45,294 nucleotides of DNA from an uncultured Lysobacteraceae bacterium (GCA_902825775.1 CADECF010000019.1:1-45294); one strand, 5' to 3'; positions 33,978 to 42,969 are shown, numbered from the stretch's first letter. The notes: a model not told the origin generated them from the letters alone. Made by a program: numbers and translations.

Positions 33978-34730
33978 ATGCCGCACGATCACGCCATCCA
34001 ATGCATCCACGACCCGCTGCTGGTCGTCCTTTCCTACCTCGTTTCGGTGCTCGGTTCGTTCACCGCCCTGCAGCTGGCGATCGCGATTCCGGCCGCGCAA
34101 GGCGCAGCGCAACGCTGGCGCGCGGTCGTCGCCGCCGGCGCGGCGATGGGCGGCGGCGCGATCTGGGCGATGCATTTCATCGCCATGCTCGCTTGCAAGA
34201 TGGATATCGCGGTGTCCTACGACCTGACGCTGACGGCGCTGTCCGCGGTGATCGGCATCGTCTCGTGCATGGCCGGATTGGCGATCGCCGGCAGCGGCGT
34301 GTTCGGCTGGGGCAAGCTGATCGCGGCCGGCGTGTTCATGGGCCTGGGCGTGACCGGCATGCACTACACCGGCATGGCCGCGATGCTGATGCCGGCCGAT
34401 ACGCATTACGACACGACGCTGGTGGCCGCATCGGCGGCGATCGCGATCGTCGCTTCGATCGTGGCGCTATGGCTGGCCTTCAACCTGCGCGGCTGGCTGC
34501 AGATGCTGGGCAGCGCCTTGGTGATGGGCGTGGCGGTATGCGGCATGCACTACACCGGCATGCTTGCGGCCAGCTTCGTGCCCAACGGCGCCGGCGAGGC
34601 CGCACTGGCCGGCGGACTCAGCGGCGCCAATCTCGGCACGGGCATCTTCGCCGTCACCACCCTGCTGCTGGCGGGGATGCTGTCGCTGAGCCTGCTGCGC
34701 CAGCGCCAGCGCGCGATGGTGCAGATCTGA
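33978..34730 (+). CDS. Stand-alone MHYT-domain integral membrane sensor
   Basis: This 250-residue protein has seven membrane segments and the three MHYT-type repeats: AMHFIAML (His66), GMHYTGMAAML (His129) and GMHYTGMLAASF (His191). In the MHYT family these His and Met residues near the outer face are thought to bind a metal such as copper and to sense oxygen, CO or NO. Typical MHYT proteins carry a GGDEF, EAL or kinase output, but this one ends right after the sensor, so signalling must go through a partner, possibly the V4R/ACT protein encoded 29 bases upstream. The ATG is set by a GAAGGGGAG box. Confidence 0.88.
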   Translation: MPHDHAIQCIHDPLLVVLSYLVSVLGSFTALQLAIAIPAAQGAAQRWRAVVAAGAAMGGGAIWAMHFIAMLACKMDIAVSYDLTLTALSAVIGIVSCMAGLAIAGSGVFGWGKLIAAGVFMGLGVTGMHYTGMAAMLMPADTHYDTTLVAASAAIAIVASIVALWLAFNLRGWLQMLGSALVMGVAVCGMHYTGMLAASFVPNGAGEAALAGGLSGANLGTGIFAVTTLLLAGMLSLSLLRQRQRAMVQI

Positions 34731-34809
34731 GAGCAGGAACGAGGAGCAAGAAACGAGGAACGAGTACGCGCTTACCCGTTCCTCTTTCCTGTCGGTTCGT
34801 TCCTGCTTC
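34731..34809. repeat. GAGGAACG inverted-repeat element
   Basis: GAGCAGGAACGA (34731-34742) is mirrored by TCGTTCCTGCTT (34798-34809), and inside it GAGGAACG (34756-34763) by CGTTCCTC (34777-34784). The 3' part is A/G- versus T/C-biased, unlike the coding neighbours. It starts right after the MHYT stop codon and may end that transcript. I see no copy elsewhere in this window. Confidence 0.7.
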
Positions 34810-34870
34810 TCCATCTCCTCTCCGACGCAGTATCATCGCCCGCGGCCACGACGGCCGACCGAGGACGACG

Positions 34871-35296
34871 ATGAAGATCGATGGCACGCGCCGCAACGAC
34901 CGCGCGACCGAGCTGGTGCTGGCCTACTACTCGGCCTTCAACCGCGGCGACTGGAACGCGATGCTCGAATGCCTGGACGATCACGTGGTGCACGACCTCA
35001 ACCAAGGCCCGCGCGAAACCGGCCGCGCGCAGTTCGCGGCATTCCTGCAGCGGATGGCGGCCAGCTACCGCGAGAAGCTCAGCGACATCGTGGTGATGAG
35101 TTCGCCGGACGGCACGCGCGCCGCCGCCGAATACGTGGTCGACGGCGAGTACCTGGCCGACGACGCCGGCCTGCCCAAGGCGCGCGGCCAGAAGTACCAG
35201 CTGCCCGGCGGCGCGTTCTTCGAGGTCCGCAACGGCCGCATCGCCCGCGTCAGCAACTACTACAACCTGCAGGAATGGTTGGCGCAGGTTTCTTAG
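34871..35296 (+). CDS. SnoaL/NTF2-like (ketosteroid isomerase-related) protein
   Basis: This 141-residue protein belongs to the NTF2-like/SnoaL fold. It shows LVLAYYSAFNRGDWNAMLECLDDHVVHDLNQG near the N-terminus and GGAFFEVRNGRIARVSNYYNLQEWL at the end, the pattern of steroid delta-isomerase-related cytosolic proteins. There is no signal peptide. Members of the fold bind small hydrophobic compounds but their substrate is generally unknown. The ATG at 34871 gives the usual N-terminus. It lies alone on the plus strand. Confidence 0.88.
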   Translation: MKIDGTRRNDRATELVLAYYSAFNRGDWNAMLECLDDHVVHDLNQGPRETGRAQFAAFLQRMAASYREKLSDIVVMSSPDGTRAAAEYVVDGEYLADDAGLPKARGQKYQLPGGAFFEVRNGRIARVSNYYNLQEWLAQVS

Positions 35297-35432
35297 CCAA
35301 GGCTTGGATACGGATCGAATCCGAAAAAAGCGGATAGCGGATCCTTAATCGGGGCTGCATCCGCCGCCGCCGCATAACGAAATTCTGAGGGCGCACCGAC
35401 TAAGCTGCGCCGCCTCCACCCCGACCGCGACG

Positions 35433-36935
35433 ATGCGCGCACTGTTCCGATCCCCCGCGTTCTGCGTCGCGCTGCTCGCCGTGGTGCTGGCGCTGGGTTT
35501 TTTGGGCGTACGCGGCATCTGGGATCCGGACGAAGGCCGCTACACCAACGTCGCCCTCAACATGCTGCACAGCGGCGACTGGCTCAATCCGCACCGCAAC
35601 GACGAGGTCGGCCACTGGACCAAACCGCCGCTGACGTATTGGGCGATCGCATCGAGCGTGGCCGTGTTCGGCATCAATCCGTGGGCGGCGCGCCTGCCCG
35701 CGGCCTTGTCCTATCTGCTGTGCGTCTGGCTGGTCTGGCGCATCGGCAAGCGGCTCGCGCCGGGTTCTCAATCGATGGCCGCCGCCATCTACGCGACGAT
35801 GCTGTTCACCGTGGGCGCGTCGCAACTGATCACCACCGACTATCTGCTCGCGGCGTTCGAAACGCTGGCGCTTTCCGCTTTCGTCGAGACGCGTTTCGGC
35901 GAACGCGACCGGCCGCGACGCTGGATCGCATTGATGTGGATCGCGTTCGCGCTGGCGTTCCTGACCAAGGGCCCGCCGGGCCTGTTGCCGCTGCTGGTCG
36001 TGCTGGTGTTCGATGCGCTGATGCCGGGCATGCGCCGGCACCTCGTGCTGCAATGGTCTGGGATCGTGCTGTTCGCGTTGTTGGCCTTGCCTTGGTATAT
36101 CGCCGTTATCCACGGCAATCCCGGCCTGTTCGAGTATTTCATCGGCGACGAAGTGGTGAACCGCATCACCACCAACGAATTCGGCCGCCATGGCGAGTGG
36201 TACGGATGGATCACCATCTATGTACCCACATTGCTGTTGGGCACTTTGCCGTGGACGCCCGCGTTGCTGCGTTGGGCGCGCGGCCTGCCCGGCGCGGCGC
36301 GGCGCTGGCGGCGCGACCCGGCCGCACGCGAAGCCGACGCGCGCTGGTTGCTGCCGACGCTCTGGGTACTCCTGCCTTTGCTGGTGTTCTGCGTTTCCAA
36401 ATCGCGGATGCCGTTGTACGTACTTCCCTTGTTCGCGCCGCTGGCGCTGCTGGTGGCGTTGCAGCGGCGCAGCGAAAACCGCGGTCTGCCGAAGTGGCGC
36501 TGGCTGGCGCTATGGGCCCTCGTCCTGCTGGCGATCGAACTGGGTTCCGCCTACTGGCCTTCGCACAAGAACGCCGCGCAGTGGGCCGCCGCGATCCGCG
36601 AGCGCGCCCCGGGCCCGGTGCACGAGATCATTTTCGTCGAGGATATGGCGCGTTACGGCCTGCACCTGCACATGGGCGTCGGCACCGAGATCGAGAAGCT
36701 GTCGCAGGACGACATCCCCGAATCCCGTTTCGATCCGCAGTTCGACGAGCCGCTCGGCAGGGAGCTGGCCGACTTCGAGCCGAATATGGTCTGGGTTTGC
36801 AAACAGGACTATTGGGCGGAATTGCAGAAACGCATCGCCGAGAAAGGCTTCCGCGCGATCGCGCTCGGCACGCCTTACCAGCAGCGCGTCATCTTCCGCG
36901 TCGAACCGCTCAGCGCGACTGCGCCAGCAAAGTGA
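35433..36935 (+). CDS. GT39-type glycosyltransferase (ArnT/PMT-like) membrane protein
   Basis: This 500-residue inner-membrane protein has about ten to eleven membrane helices and the GT39/ArnT family motif in its first periplasmic loop: GIWDPDEGRYTNVALNMLHSGDW (29-50; Asp31 and Glu34 are the catalytic-type acidic pair), followed by HWTKPPLTYW (61-70) and LTKGPPGLLPLLVVL. Family members transfer sugars from polyprenyl-phosphate donors to lipids such as lipid A, or to proteins. The acceptor here is unknown. The last 26 bases overlap the convergent minus-strand gene at 36910. Confidence 0.9.
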   Translation: MRALFRSPAFCVALLAVVLALGFLGVRGIWDPDEGRYTNVALNMLHSGDWLNPHRNDEVGHWTKPPLTYWAIASSVAVFGINPWAARLPAALSYLLCVWLVWRIGKRLAPGSQSMAAAIYATMLFTVGASQLITTDYLLAAFETLALSAFVETRFGERDRPRRWIALMWIAFALAFLTKGPPGLLPLLVVLVFDALMPGMRRHLVLQWSGIVLFALLALPWYIAVIHGNPGLFEYFIGDEVVNRITTNEFGRHGEWYGWITIYVPTLLLGTLPWTPALLRWARGLPGAARRWRRDPAAREADARWLLPTLWVLLPLLVFCVSKSRMPLYVLPLFAPLALLVALQRRSENRGLPKWRWLALWALVLLAIELGSAYWPSHKNAAQWAAAIRERAPGPVHEIIFVEDMARYGLHLHMGVGTEIEKLSQDDIPESRFDPQFDEPLGRELADFEPNMVWVCKQDYWAELQKRIAEKGFRAIALGTPYQQRVIFRVEPLSATAPAK

Positions 36936-37533
36936 GCCCTTCGTTGAGCAGCAGCCGCGTCGCCGATGCGCGCTGCGCCAGCGGCACGTCCTGCAGCGCG
37001 TCCAGCATCCAGCGCATCGAACGGCAACGCGCGTCGCGGCTGGCGCGGTCGCTGCCGGCGCTGTTCAAGCCGAGCAGAAAGCCGTCGTGCAGCAGCATCG
37101 CGGTCACGCCGGCGGATTTGAGCACCTGCCGCGCGGCGACCTCGTCGTAAGGTTGCGGCGGATTCTGCAAGCCGGTGGTCGCGATTTCGGCCACCGCGGC
37201 GGTGAAGCGCTGGCGACTGTCGGGCCCGAGCCGCTGCGCGGCGCGGCCGATCGCTTCCAGGCTGCGATCGGCATCGGGTTCGAGCAGGCCGCACATGGTG
37301 TCGGCTTCCCGGGGCACCTGCGACGAGGCGTGCACGGCCTGGAACAGTCCGTCGATCGCGCTGTCCGGCGCACGCATCAGCACCCCGCCCGCTTCGCCGA
37401 TCAACGCGTCGATATCGATGCCGGACAAAGCCTGCTGGATATCGGCGGCGCTGTAGCGTTGCGTAGCCGCCGCCGGCGCTGTGCCGAGGACGATCAACGT
37501 CAACGATGCGATCAGGGCGCTGAACTTGGACAT
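36910..37533 (-). CDS. Exported hypothetical protein
   Basis: This 207-residue protein has a good signal peptide (MSKFSALIASLTLIVLGTAPAAA). The mature part is helical, with ADIQQALSGIDIDALIGEAG, two cysteines (TMCGLL, ARCRSM) and no recognised motif. It probably acts in the periplasm. Its 3' end overlaps the convergent glycosyltransferase gene by 26 bases. It is separate from the bio operon, across the repeat at 37679. I do not recognise its family. Confidence 0.75.
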   Translation of the reverse strand: MSKFSALIASLTLIVLGTAPAAATQRYSAADIQQALSGIDIDALIGEAGGVLMRAPDSAIDGLFQAVHASSQVPREADTMCGLLEPDADRSLEAIGRAAQRLGPDSRQRFTAAVAEIATTGLQNPPQPYDEVAARQVLKSAGVTAMLLHDGFLLGLNSAGSDRASRDARCRSMRWMLDALQDVPLAQRASATRLLLNEGLTLLAQSR

Positions 37534-37636
37534 CGAGGCCTTCCTCGTGCGGCGTGCGCGATCGGTGGAGACTAAACGGGGAATCGTGAACCGTCGGTCA
37601 TACGAACTTTTTACTCGTCTCCATTCTTACGCCTTT

Positions 37637-37743
37637 CATCCCGAACGATACCTTTGTCGTCCCGAACGCCATCTTTTGTCATCCCGAACGCAGTGAGGGA
37701 TCTGCTTCATGCGGAGCAGATCCCTCACTGCGTTCGGGATGAC
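37637..37743. repeat. 29-base perfect palindrome with two partial copies
   Basis: The arm starting GTCATCCCGAACGCAGTGAG (37679-37707) is mirrored perfectly by 37715-37743, giving 29 base pairs around an 8-base loop (TCATGCGG, which can pair further). Two degenerate half-units of the same arm (TTTCATCCCGAACGATA at 37636 and GTCGTCCCGAACGCCA at 37657) precede it in direct orientation. Together they fill the 259-base gap between the exported protein gene and bioC. The perfect stem suggests recent acquisition or selection on structure; it could end transcription of the bio operon. Confidence 0.85.
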
Positions 37744-37792
37744 AAGCGCAAATGGTCGGGGGTGACGGCAGGACGCGAGTGCGAAAGCATTC

Positions 37793-38674
37793 TTAACGCC
37801 GCCGTATCGGAATCCGGTCGATCGGCACTGCCGTCACGTCATAACCATCGCTGTCGCGAATCGGCGCGCCCGGCGGCGGCGCCCAGGCCTGCGCATAGAT
37901 CACTTCCCAGGTCGCCGGCAGCGAACCGTCGGCGCGGCGCTCGGTTTCGTAGGCGGCTGCGGCCGCGGCGAAACGCGCGCGGCCGGTCAGCGTGTGGCGG
38001 CGCGAGCGCAGCGCGTTGGTCGCGCCTAGCGTGCGCAGTTCGCGCATCAGCGCGGCCAGGTCCGGGTAACCGGGGACGAACAGATCGCGGTCGAGCACAG
38101 GATCCTTGAAACCGGCCCGCAGCATCGCATCGCCCAACTGGCCGATCGACGCGAACGGGCTCACGTGCGGCACCGCATCGGCGCGGGCGAAGGCATCGCG
38201 CAATTCGATCAGCGTTTCCGGCCCGAACGTCGACACCAACAGGCGCGCGCCGGGCTTGAGCACGCGGCGCAATTCGGCGAACAGCGCCGGCAGATCGTCG
38301 ATCCACTGCACGCACAGGTTGGAGAACAGCACATCGACGCTGGCATCGGCCAGCGGCAACGCGCGCGCATCGGCGCAGATGCGGTCGAACGGCCGCCACC
38401 ACCCGGCCTGCTTGCGCGCTTGGCGCAGCATCGGCAATGCGATGTCCAACGCCAGCGTGCGTGCGCGCGGCCAGCGCTTGCGCATGGCCGCGGCGGCGCG
38501 GCCGGGGCCGGAGCCGAGGTCGACCACGACTTGCGGTTGGTTGTCTTCGAGATATTCCAGCGATTCGAGCAGGCGCGCTTCGACTTCGCGCTGCAATGCG
38601 GCGGCGGCTTCGTAATGGCCGGCGGAGCGCGAGAAGGCGCGGCGGACTTGGCGGGTGTCGAAAACTTCGTTCAT
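37793..38674 (-). CDS. bioC: Malonyl-[ACP] O-methyltransferase BioC
   Basis: BioC methylates malonyl-ACP so that the fatty-acid synthase can build the pimeloyl chain of biotin. The 293-residue product has MNEVFDTRQVRRAFSRSAGHYEAAAALQREV at the start and the SAM-binding motif VVVDLGSGPGRAAAAM (motif I, DLGSGPG at 52-58), a later LPLADASVDVLFSNLCVQW and the C-terminal helical part of BioC. The start is at 38672-38674. The upstream region is a palindromic repeat with no clear Shine-Dalgarno box; translation may depend on the transcript from bioH. Confidence 0.92.
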   Translation of the reverse strand: MNEVFDTRQVRRAFSRSAGHYEAAAALQREVEARLLESLEYLEDNQPQVVVDLGSGPGRAAAAMRKRWPRARTLALDIALPMLRQARKQAGWWRPFDRICADARALPLADASVDVLFSNLCVQWIDDLPALFAELRRVLKPGARLLVSTFGPETLIELRDAFARADAVPHVSPFASIGQLGDAMLRAGFKDPVLDRDLFVPGYPDLAALMRELRTLGATNALRSRRHTLTGRARFAAAAAAYETERRADGSLPATWEVIYAQAWAPPPGAPIRDSDGYDVTAVPIDRIPIRRR

Positions 38675-38691
38675 TGCTTTTTGTTTTTCAG

Positions 38692-38795
38692 CCGTCATTC
38701 CCGCGAAGGCGGGAATCCAGTGACTTGCGCTCTTCCTTCTACGCCTGGGCCTGGATTCAAAGTCGCTGGATTCCCGCCTTCGCGGGAATGACGGC
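38692..38795. repeat. Inverted pair of GTCATTCCCGCG repeats at the bioH 3' end
   Basis: Two facing copies of the ttcA-rdgC type repeat (CCGTCATTCCCGCGAAGGCG at 38692-38724 and its inverse at 38763-38795) enclose ~38 bases. The bioH reading frame passes into the element at codon ~261 and uses a TGA within it (38695-38697). The pair would form a long hairpin in the bio operon mRNA just upstream of bioC. Confidence 0.85.
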
Positions 38796-39576
38796 TTAAA
38801 GGCGAAGCGAAATCGTCGAGCGCCTGCGCGACTTGATCCGCATGCCCCAAAAACGGCGCATGCCCGCCACCGGCGATGTCGAGATACGCGCTGCCCGCCG
38901 CCATCGCCGCCGCGTCGCGCATGCCCGATGGCGGCACCAGCCGATCGCGCCGTCCGGAAATCCATAGGCTCGGCACGCGCAGTTGCGGCAATTCGTCGCG
39001 CAAGTCGCTGCTCTCCAGCAACGCCAATCCTTGCTGCAGGATCCGCGGCGCCGGTTCGCAGCGCGCGAATAACTGCTGCCGCAACGTGCGCAATTCTTCG
39101 CGGCCGTGCTCGGCGCCGATCGTGTCGAGCACCAGGAATCGATCGAGCGTGCTGCGGTAGTCGGTCTCCAGATCGCGCGCGAATTGCGCGAACACGTCCG
39201 GCGACACCGCATGCGGCCAGGGCCGGCCATCGGCGCCGTCGTCGACGACGAACCTCGGCGTCGCGCAGATCATCGCCAAGCCGCGCACCTGCGGCAGCGT
39301 GGCCGCCGCGCGCAGGGCGAACAGGCCGCCCATCGACCAGCCGATCCAGACCGCCGGCGGCGTGCGCTCGGCGATCGCCGCGACGCAGGCCTCCAACGTC
39401 AGCGGCGTTTCGTCGCGATAGCTGTAACCGTGCCCGGGCAGGTCGATCAGATGCAGCGTGTAGCGGTCGCGCAGGCGCGCCAGCAACGGCGCGAAGATGC
39501 CGCCGTGCATCGCCCAGCCGTGGATCAGCACCAGCGCCGGGCCGTCGCCAATCGCTTCTATGTGCAAAGGGCTCAT
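38695..39576 (-). CDS. bioH: Pimeloyl-[ACP] methyl ester esterase BioH
   Basis: BioH removes the methyl group from pimeloyl-ACP methyl ester, ending pimeloyl synthesis. The product has the alpha/beta hydrolase triad: GWSMGG with Ser81, SGRRDRLVP with Asp211 and GGGHAPFLGHADQV with His239. BioH proteins are usually about 255 residues; here residues ~261-293 (SRHSREGGNP... to the end) come from a dispersed palindromic repeat, so the ancestral stop has been lost and ~33 extra residues added. Its ATG (39574-39576) overlaps the 122-residue gene's stop by ATGA. Whether the tail is tolerated is unknown. Confidence 0.92.
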   Translation of the reverse strand: MSPLHIEAIGDGPALVLIHGWAMHGGIFAPLLARLRDRYTLHLIDLPGHGYSYRDETPLTLEACVAAIAERTPPAVWIGWSMGGLFALRAAATLPQVRGLAMICATPRFVVDDGADGRPWPHAVSPDVFAQFARDLETDYRSTLDRFLVLDTIGAEHGREELRTLRQQLFARCEPAPRILQQGLALLESSDLRDELPQLRVPSLWISGRRDRLVPPSGMRDAAAMAAGSAYLDIAGGGHAPFLGHADQVAQALDDFASPLSRHSREGGNPATLNPGPGVEGRAQVTGFPPSRE

Positions 39577-39941
39577 GCCGACGATTCCAGGCGGCGCCGC
39601 GCATCGTCGATCAAGGACGCCAGGATCCGCCATTCCTGGCGCGGCTGTCCGCAAAAAACGCAGCCGAACGGCCGCCGCCAAGCCGGGCGCGAAAGACGCC
39701 TCTGGATCCTCGCGGCAAGCCATTCGGTGTCGAAGCCGTCCCACACGCCGGCGACATCCCGCATATTCGCGCTTACCGCCGGATGCACTTCGTGGCGCAG
39801 GATGCGCCAAATTTCGTCGGACGAATACGGCGATCGCGCCAATGCCTCCGCAATTTGCGGATAAAGCAAGCTCGTGTCGGTATCGAGATAGAGATCCGAG
39901 AGCGCCGACCAGACTTCCCGACGCCTTGTAATAGCATCCAT
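39573..39941 (-). CDS. 122-residue CxxC protein inside the biotin operon
   Basis: This is an uncharacterised 122-residue soluble protein (starts MDAITRRREVWSALSDLYLDTDTSLLYPQIAEAL; resembles DUF7079-type proteins, though I am not sure). It has a CVFCG motif (Cys94, Cys97), which could bind a metal or form a disulfide, and no signal peptide. Its ATG lies two bases after the bioF stop and its TGA overlaps the bioH start by four bases, so translation is coupled to both. The tight placement suggests a function with biotin synthesis or it may have been trapped there; this is unresolved. Confidence 0.75.
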   Translation of the reverse strand: MDAITRRREVWSALSDLYLDTDTSLLYPQIAEALARSPYSSDEIWRILRHEVHPAVSANMRDVAGVWDGFDTEWLAARIQRRLSRPAWRRPFGCVFCGQPRQEWRILASLIDDARRRLESSA

Positions 39942-39943
39942 GT

Positions 39944-41158
39944 TCACATCGCAGCCGGAGCCGCCGCTTTCGCCTTGTCGTCGCCGAACCGGTCGCGCAC
40001 GCGCGACAGCGTGTCGATCAGGCCGTCGATCTCGGCCGGGCCATGCAAAGCGGACAAGGTGATGCGCAGGCGCGCACCGCCTTCGGGGACCGTCGGCGGG
40101 CGGATCGCGGCGACCCAATAGCCGGCGTCTTCCAGCGCGGTGGCGTACGCCAGCGCGCGCGCCTCGCTGCCGCAGACGAAGGGCTGGATCGGCGTATCCG
40201 ACGGCAACAGTTCCAGACCATGCGCAGCGGCGGACGTGCGCAGCCGCACGATCGATTCGCGCAGCTTCACTCGGCGCCATTCCTCGCGCCGCGCGATCTT
40301 GACCGCGGCCAGCGACGCCGCGGCCTGCGCCGGCGGCAACGCGGTGCTGTAGATGTAAGGCCGTGCGGTTTCGGACAGATGTTGGATCAAGGCCTCGTCG
40401 CCGACCAGCACCGCACCGTAACCGCCGAGCGCCTTGCCCAGCGTCACCAATTGCAACGGCACGTCGGCCGGGCCGAGTCCGCAGGCGGAAACGCTGCCGC
40501 GCCCGATGTTGCCGAGCACGCCGACGCCGTGCGCATCGTCCACGTACACCAACGCCTGCTGCATGCGCGCGGCCAGCATCAATGCGCGCAGCGGCGCGAT
40601 GTCGCCGTCCATGCTGAACACGCCGTCGGTGGCCAGCATCGCCGCGCCTTCCGGAATGCTGCGCAACTGGCGCAGAGCGCCTTCGGCATCGGCGTGCGGA
40701 TAGCGGCGCAGGCGGCAATCGGCCAGGCGGGCGGCGTCGATCAGACTGGCGTGATTGAGGCGATCCTGCACGCAGACGTCGTCCGCGCCCAGGAACCCCT
40801 GCACTACCGCGAGATTGGCCAGGAAGCCGCTGCCGAGCAGCAGGCCGCGCGGATATTCGAGCCAGTCGGCGATTTCGCGCTCGAGCGCTTCGTGCGCCGC
40901 ATGATGGCCGCAGACCAGATGCGAAGCGGTGCTGCCGATGCCGTCGCGCGAGGCCGCGTCCTGCAGCGCCGCGACCACCGCGAACTGCTGCGCGAGACCG
41001 AGATAGTCGTTGCCGCAGAAGCCGGTCAGCCAGCGGCCGTCGACTTCGTAGCGCGCGCCGTCGCGGCGGGTGACGTTGCGGCGTACCCGCGCGCGCTGCT
41101 GCGTCTCGCGAAGCGCGCGCGCTTCGCGGATCCGGTCGTAGAGATCGGGGCGCGACAT
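39944..41158 (-). CDS. bioF: 8-amino-7-oxononanoate synthase BioF
   Basis: BioF condenses pimeloyl-ACP with alanine to 8-amino-7-oxononanoate, the first ring-assembly step of biotin. The 404-residue PLP enzyme has [10 protein letters not shown] (47-56), [18 protein letters not shown] (76-93), [14 protein letters not shown] (132-145), [13 protein letters not shown] (204-216) and the PLP-lysine segment [11 protein letters not shown] (Lys242). The start at 41158 is four bases downstream of the bioB stop; the 122-residue gene follows two bases after its own stop. Confidence 0.95.
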   Translation of the reverse strand: MSRPDLYDRIREARALRETQQRARVRRNVTRRDGARYEVDGRWLTGFCGNDYLGLAQQFAVVAALQDAASRDGIGSTASHLVCGHHAAHEALEREIADWLEYPRGLLLGSGFLANLAVVQGFLGADDVCVQDRLNHASLIDAARLADCRLRRYPHADAEGALRQLRSIPEGAAMLATDGVFSMDGDIAPLRALMLAARMQQALVYVDDAHGVGVLGNIGRGSVSACGLGPADVPLQLVTLGKALGGYGAVLVGDEALIQHLSETARPYIYSTALPPAQAAASLAAVKIARREEWRRVKLRESIVRLRTSAAAHGLELLPSDTPIQPFVCGSEARALAYATALEDAGYWVAAIRPPTVPEGGARLRITLSALHGPAEIDGLIDTLSRVRDRFGDDKAKAAAPAAM

Positions 41159-41162
41159 GGCG

Positions 41163-42203
41163 TCAGGCCGCGTAGGTCTGCGGCGATTGGACGATGTCGG
41201 CGTGCACGGTACCGGCCTCTTCGATCGCCTGCATCGGCCGCAGGCCCAGGCGCGCGAACAGCGCCATATCGCGTTCGGTGTCCGGATTGCCGGTGGTGAG
41301 CAGTTTTTCGCCGTAGAAGATCGAATTGGCGCCGGCGGTGAAGCACAAAGCCTGCAATTCGTCGCTCATCGATTCGCGCCCGGCCGACAACCGCACCATG
41401 GAGCGCGGCATGACGATGCGCGCCACCGCGATCGTGCGCACGAACTCGAACGGATCCAGCTCGGCGGTGCCGGCCAGCGGCGTGCCTTCGACCTGGACCA
41501 GGCGGTTGATCGGCACCGAATCCGGATGCGCCGGCAGGTTGGCCAACGCCTGCAGCAGTCCTGCGCGCTGCGCGCGCGATTCGCCCATGCCGACGATGCC
41601 GCCGCAACAGGTCTTCATGCCCGCGTCGCGCACGTGCGCGAGCGTGTCCAGACGGTCCTGGAATTCGCGGGTGTGGATGATCTCGCCGTAGAACTCCGGC
41701 GCGGTATCCAAATTGTGGTTGTAGTAATCCAGGCCCGCCGATTTCAGCGCCTGCGCCTGGCTGCCGCTGAGCATGCCGAGCGTGGCGCAGGTTTCCAGAC
41801 CCAGGGCTTTCACCTCGCGGATCATCGCCGCGACTTTGGGGATGTCGCGGTCTTTCGGCGAACGCCACGCCGCGCCCATGCAGAAACGCGAGGCGCCGGC
41901 GGCCTTGGCTTGCTTGGCTTTTTCCAGCACCGCCTCGGTGCTCATCAGCTTGGTCGCGTCGACGCCGGTGTGATAGCGCTGCGCCTGTGGGCAGTAGGCG
42001 CAATCTTCCGGGCAGCCGCCGGTCTTCACCGACAGCAGCGTGCTGACCTGCACTTCGGCCGGATCGAAATGCTGGCGATGCACCGTGCCGGCGCGATGCA
42101 GCAATTCGGTGAAGGGCAGCGCGAACAAGGTTTCGAGTTCGCGGCGGGACCAGTCGTGGCGCGTGGCCGGCAGGGTGGAAGGACGTTCGCTGACAGCAGG
42201 CAT
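41163..42203 (-). CDS. bioB: Biotin synthase BioB
   Basis: BioB inserts sulfur into dethiobiotin using radical SAM chemistry. The 346-residue product equals E. coli BioB in length. The radical SAM cluster motif is [12 protein letters not shown] with Cys64, Cys68 and Cys71. It also has [35 protein letters not shown], and [18 protein letters not shown] near the C-terminus. The ATG at 42201-42203 gives the usual start; a longer frame upstream covers the comF leader and is discarded. It is the first gene of the bio operon. I see no clear BirA site in the 49 bases before it. Confidence 0.96.
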   Translation of the reverse strand: MPAVSERPSTLPATRHDWSRRELETLFALPFTELLHRAGTVHRQHFDPAEVQVSTLLSVKTGGCPEDCAYCPQAQRYHTGVDATKLMSTEAVLEKAKQAKAAGASRFCMGAAWRSPKDRDIPKVAAMIREVKALGLETCATLGMLSGSQAQALKSAGLDYYNHNLDTAPEFYGEIIHTREFQDRLDTLAHVRDAGMKTCCGGIVGMGESRAQRAGLLQALANLPAHPDSVPINRLVQVEGTPLAGTAELDPFEFVRTIAVARIVMPRSMVRLSAGRESMSDELQALCFTAGANSIFYGEKLLTTGNPDTERDMALFARLGLRPMQAIEEAGTVHADIVQSPQTYAA

Positions 42204-42252
42204 GGGCGTTTTCCGACGTACAGAGCGAGGCAGGCCAGGCAGTCTGGAAACC

Positions 42253-42969
42253 ATGCCGGCCGCTGTCAACCGAACGATACTCGCCGCCGTTGACGGCCTC
42301 GGCGCGTGGCTATGGCCTCCGCGCTGCCTGTTATGCGGCGAAACCGGCGCCCAAGGCCGCGATTTGTGCCGCGGCTGTACCGCTGCGCTGCCGTGGAACC
42401 GCAACGCCTGCCTGCGTTGCGCCCTGCCCCTGCCGGCCGCCGCAGCGGCCTGCGGAGACTGCTTGCGGCGCCCGCCGCCGCTGTACGAGAGCCATGCCGC
42501 CCTGGTCTATGGTTTCCCGGTCGACCGGCTGCTGCCGCGGCTGAAGTTTCATGCCGATCTGGCCTGCGGCCGGCTGTTGTCGCAATTGATGATCGACGCC
42601 TTCGCCGCGCTGCCGCGGGCCGAAGCGCTGATCCCGCTGCCGCTGCACCGGGCGCGCCTGCGCAGCCGCGGCTACGACCAGGCCCTGGAACTGGCCCGCC
42701 CGCTGTCGCGCGCGTTCGGCATCCCGATGCTCGACGGCGTACTGACTCGCATGCGCGCCACCGCGCCGCAATCGCGGCTGGATGCGGACGCGCGCCGGCG
42801 CAACCTGCGCGGCGCTTTCGCGGTGGCGCGCGGCACGACGCTGCCTGCGCATGTGACTCTGATCGACGACGTCATGACCACCGGCGCCACCCTCAACGCC
42901 GCCGCCAAAGTGCTCCGGCGCGCGGGCACGCTGCGCGTCGATGCTTGGGTTTGCGCGCGCACGCCATGA
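42253..42969 (+). CDS. ComF family amidophosphoribosyltransferase-like protein
   Basis: This 238-residue protein has the ComF layout: an N-terminal zinc-finger region with four CxxC pairs (CLLC 25-28, CRGC 39-42, CLRC 53-56, CGDC 67-70), then a phosphoribosyltransferase-type domain with the PRPP loop [13 protein letters not shown] (203-215). The [11 protein letters not shown] segment (139-149) is conserved in ComF/GntX proteins. In naturally competent bacteria ComF acts in DNA uptake; its biochemical role is not settled. It is divergent from bioB across 49 bases, so both promoters overlap there. The start ATG at 42253 avoids the bioB-overlapping frame upstream. Confidence 0.93.
   Translation: MPAAVNRTILAAVDGLGAWLWPPRCLLCGETGAQGRDLCRGCTAALPWNRNACLRCALPLPAAAAACGDCLRRPPPLYESHAALVYGFPVDRLLPRLKFHADLACGRLLSQLMIDAFAALPRAEALIPLPLHRARLRSRGYDQALELARPLSRAFGIPMLDGVLTRMRATAPQSRLDADARRRNLRGAFAVARGTTLPAHVTLIDDVMTTGATLNAAAKVLRRAGTLRVDAWVCARTP

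Noticed and set aside
42265-42294. GTCAAC...GTTGAC inverted repeat as a BirA operator for bioB
   Set aside because: It lies inside comF coding sequence, has the wrong spacing and sequence for a BirA site, and only six bases match per arm.
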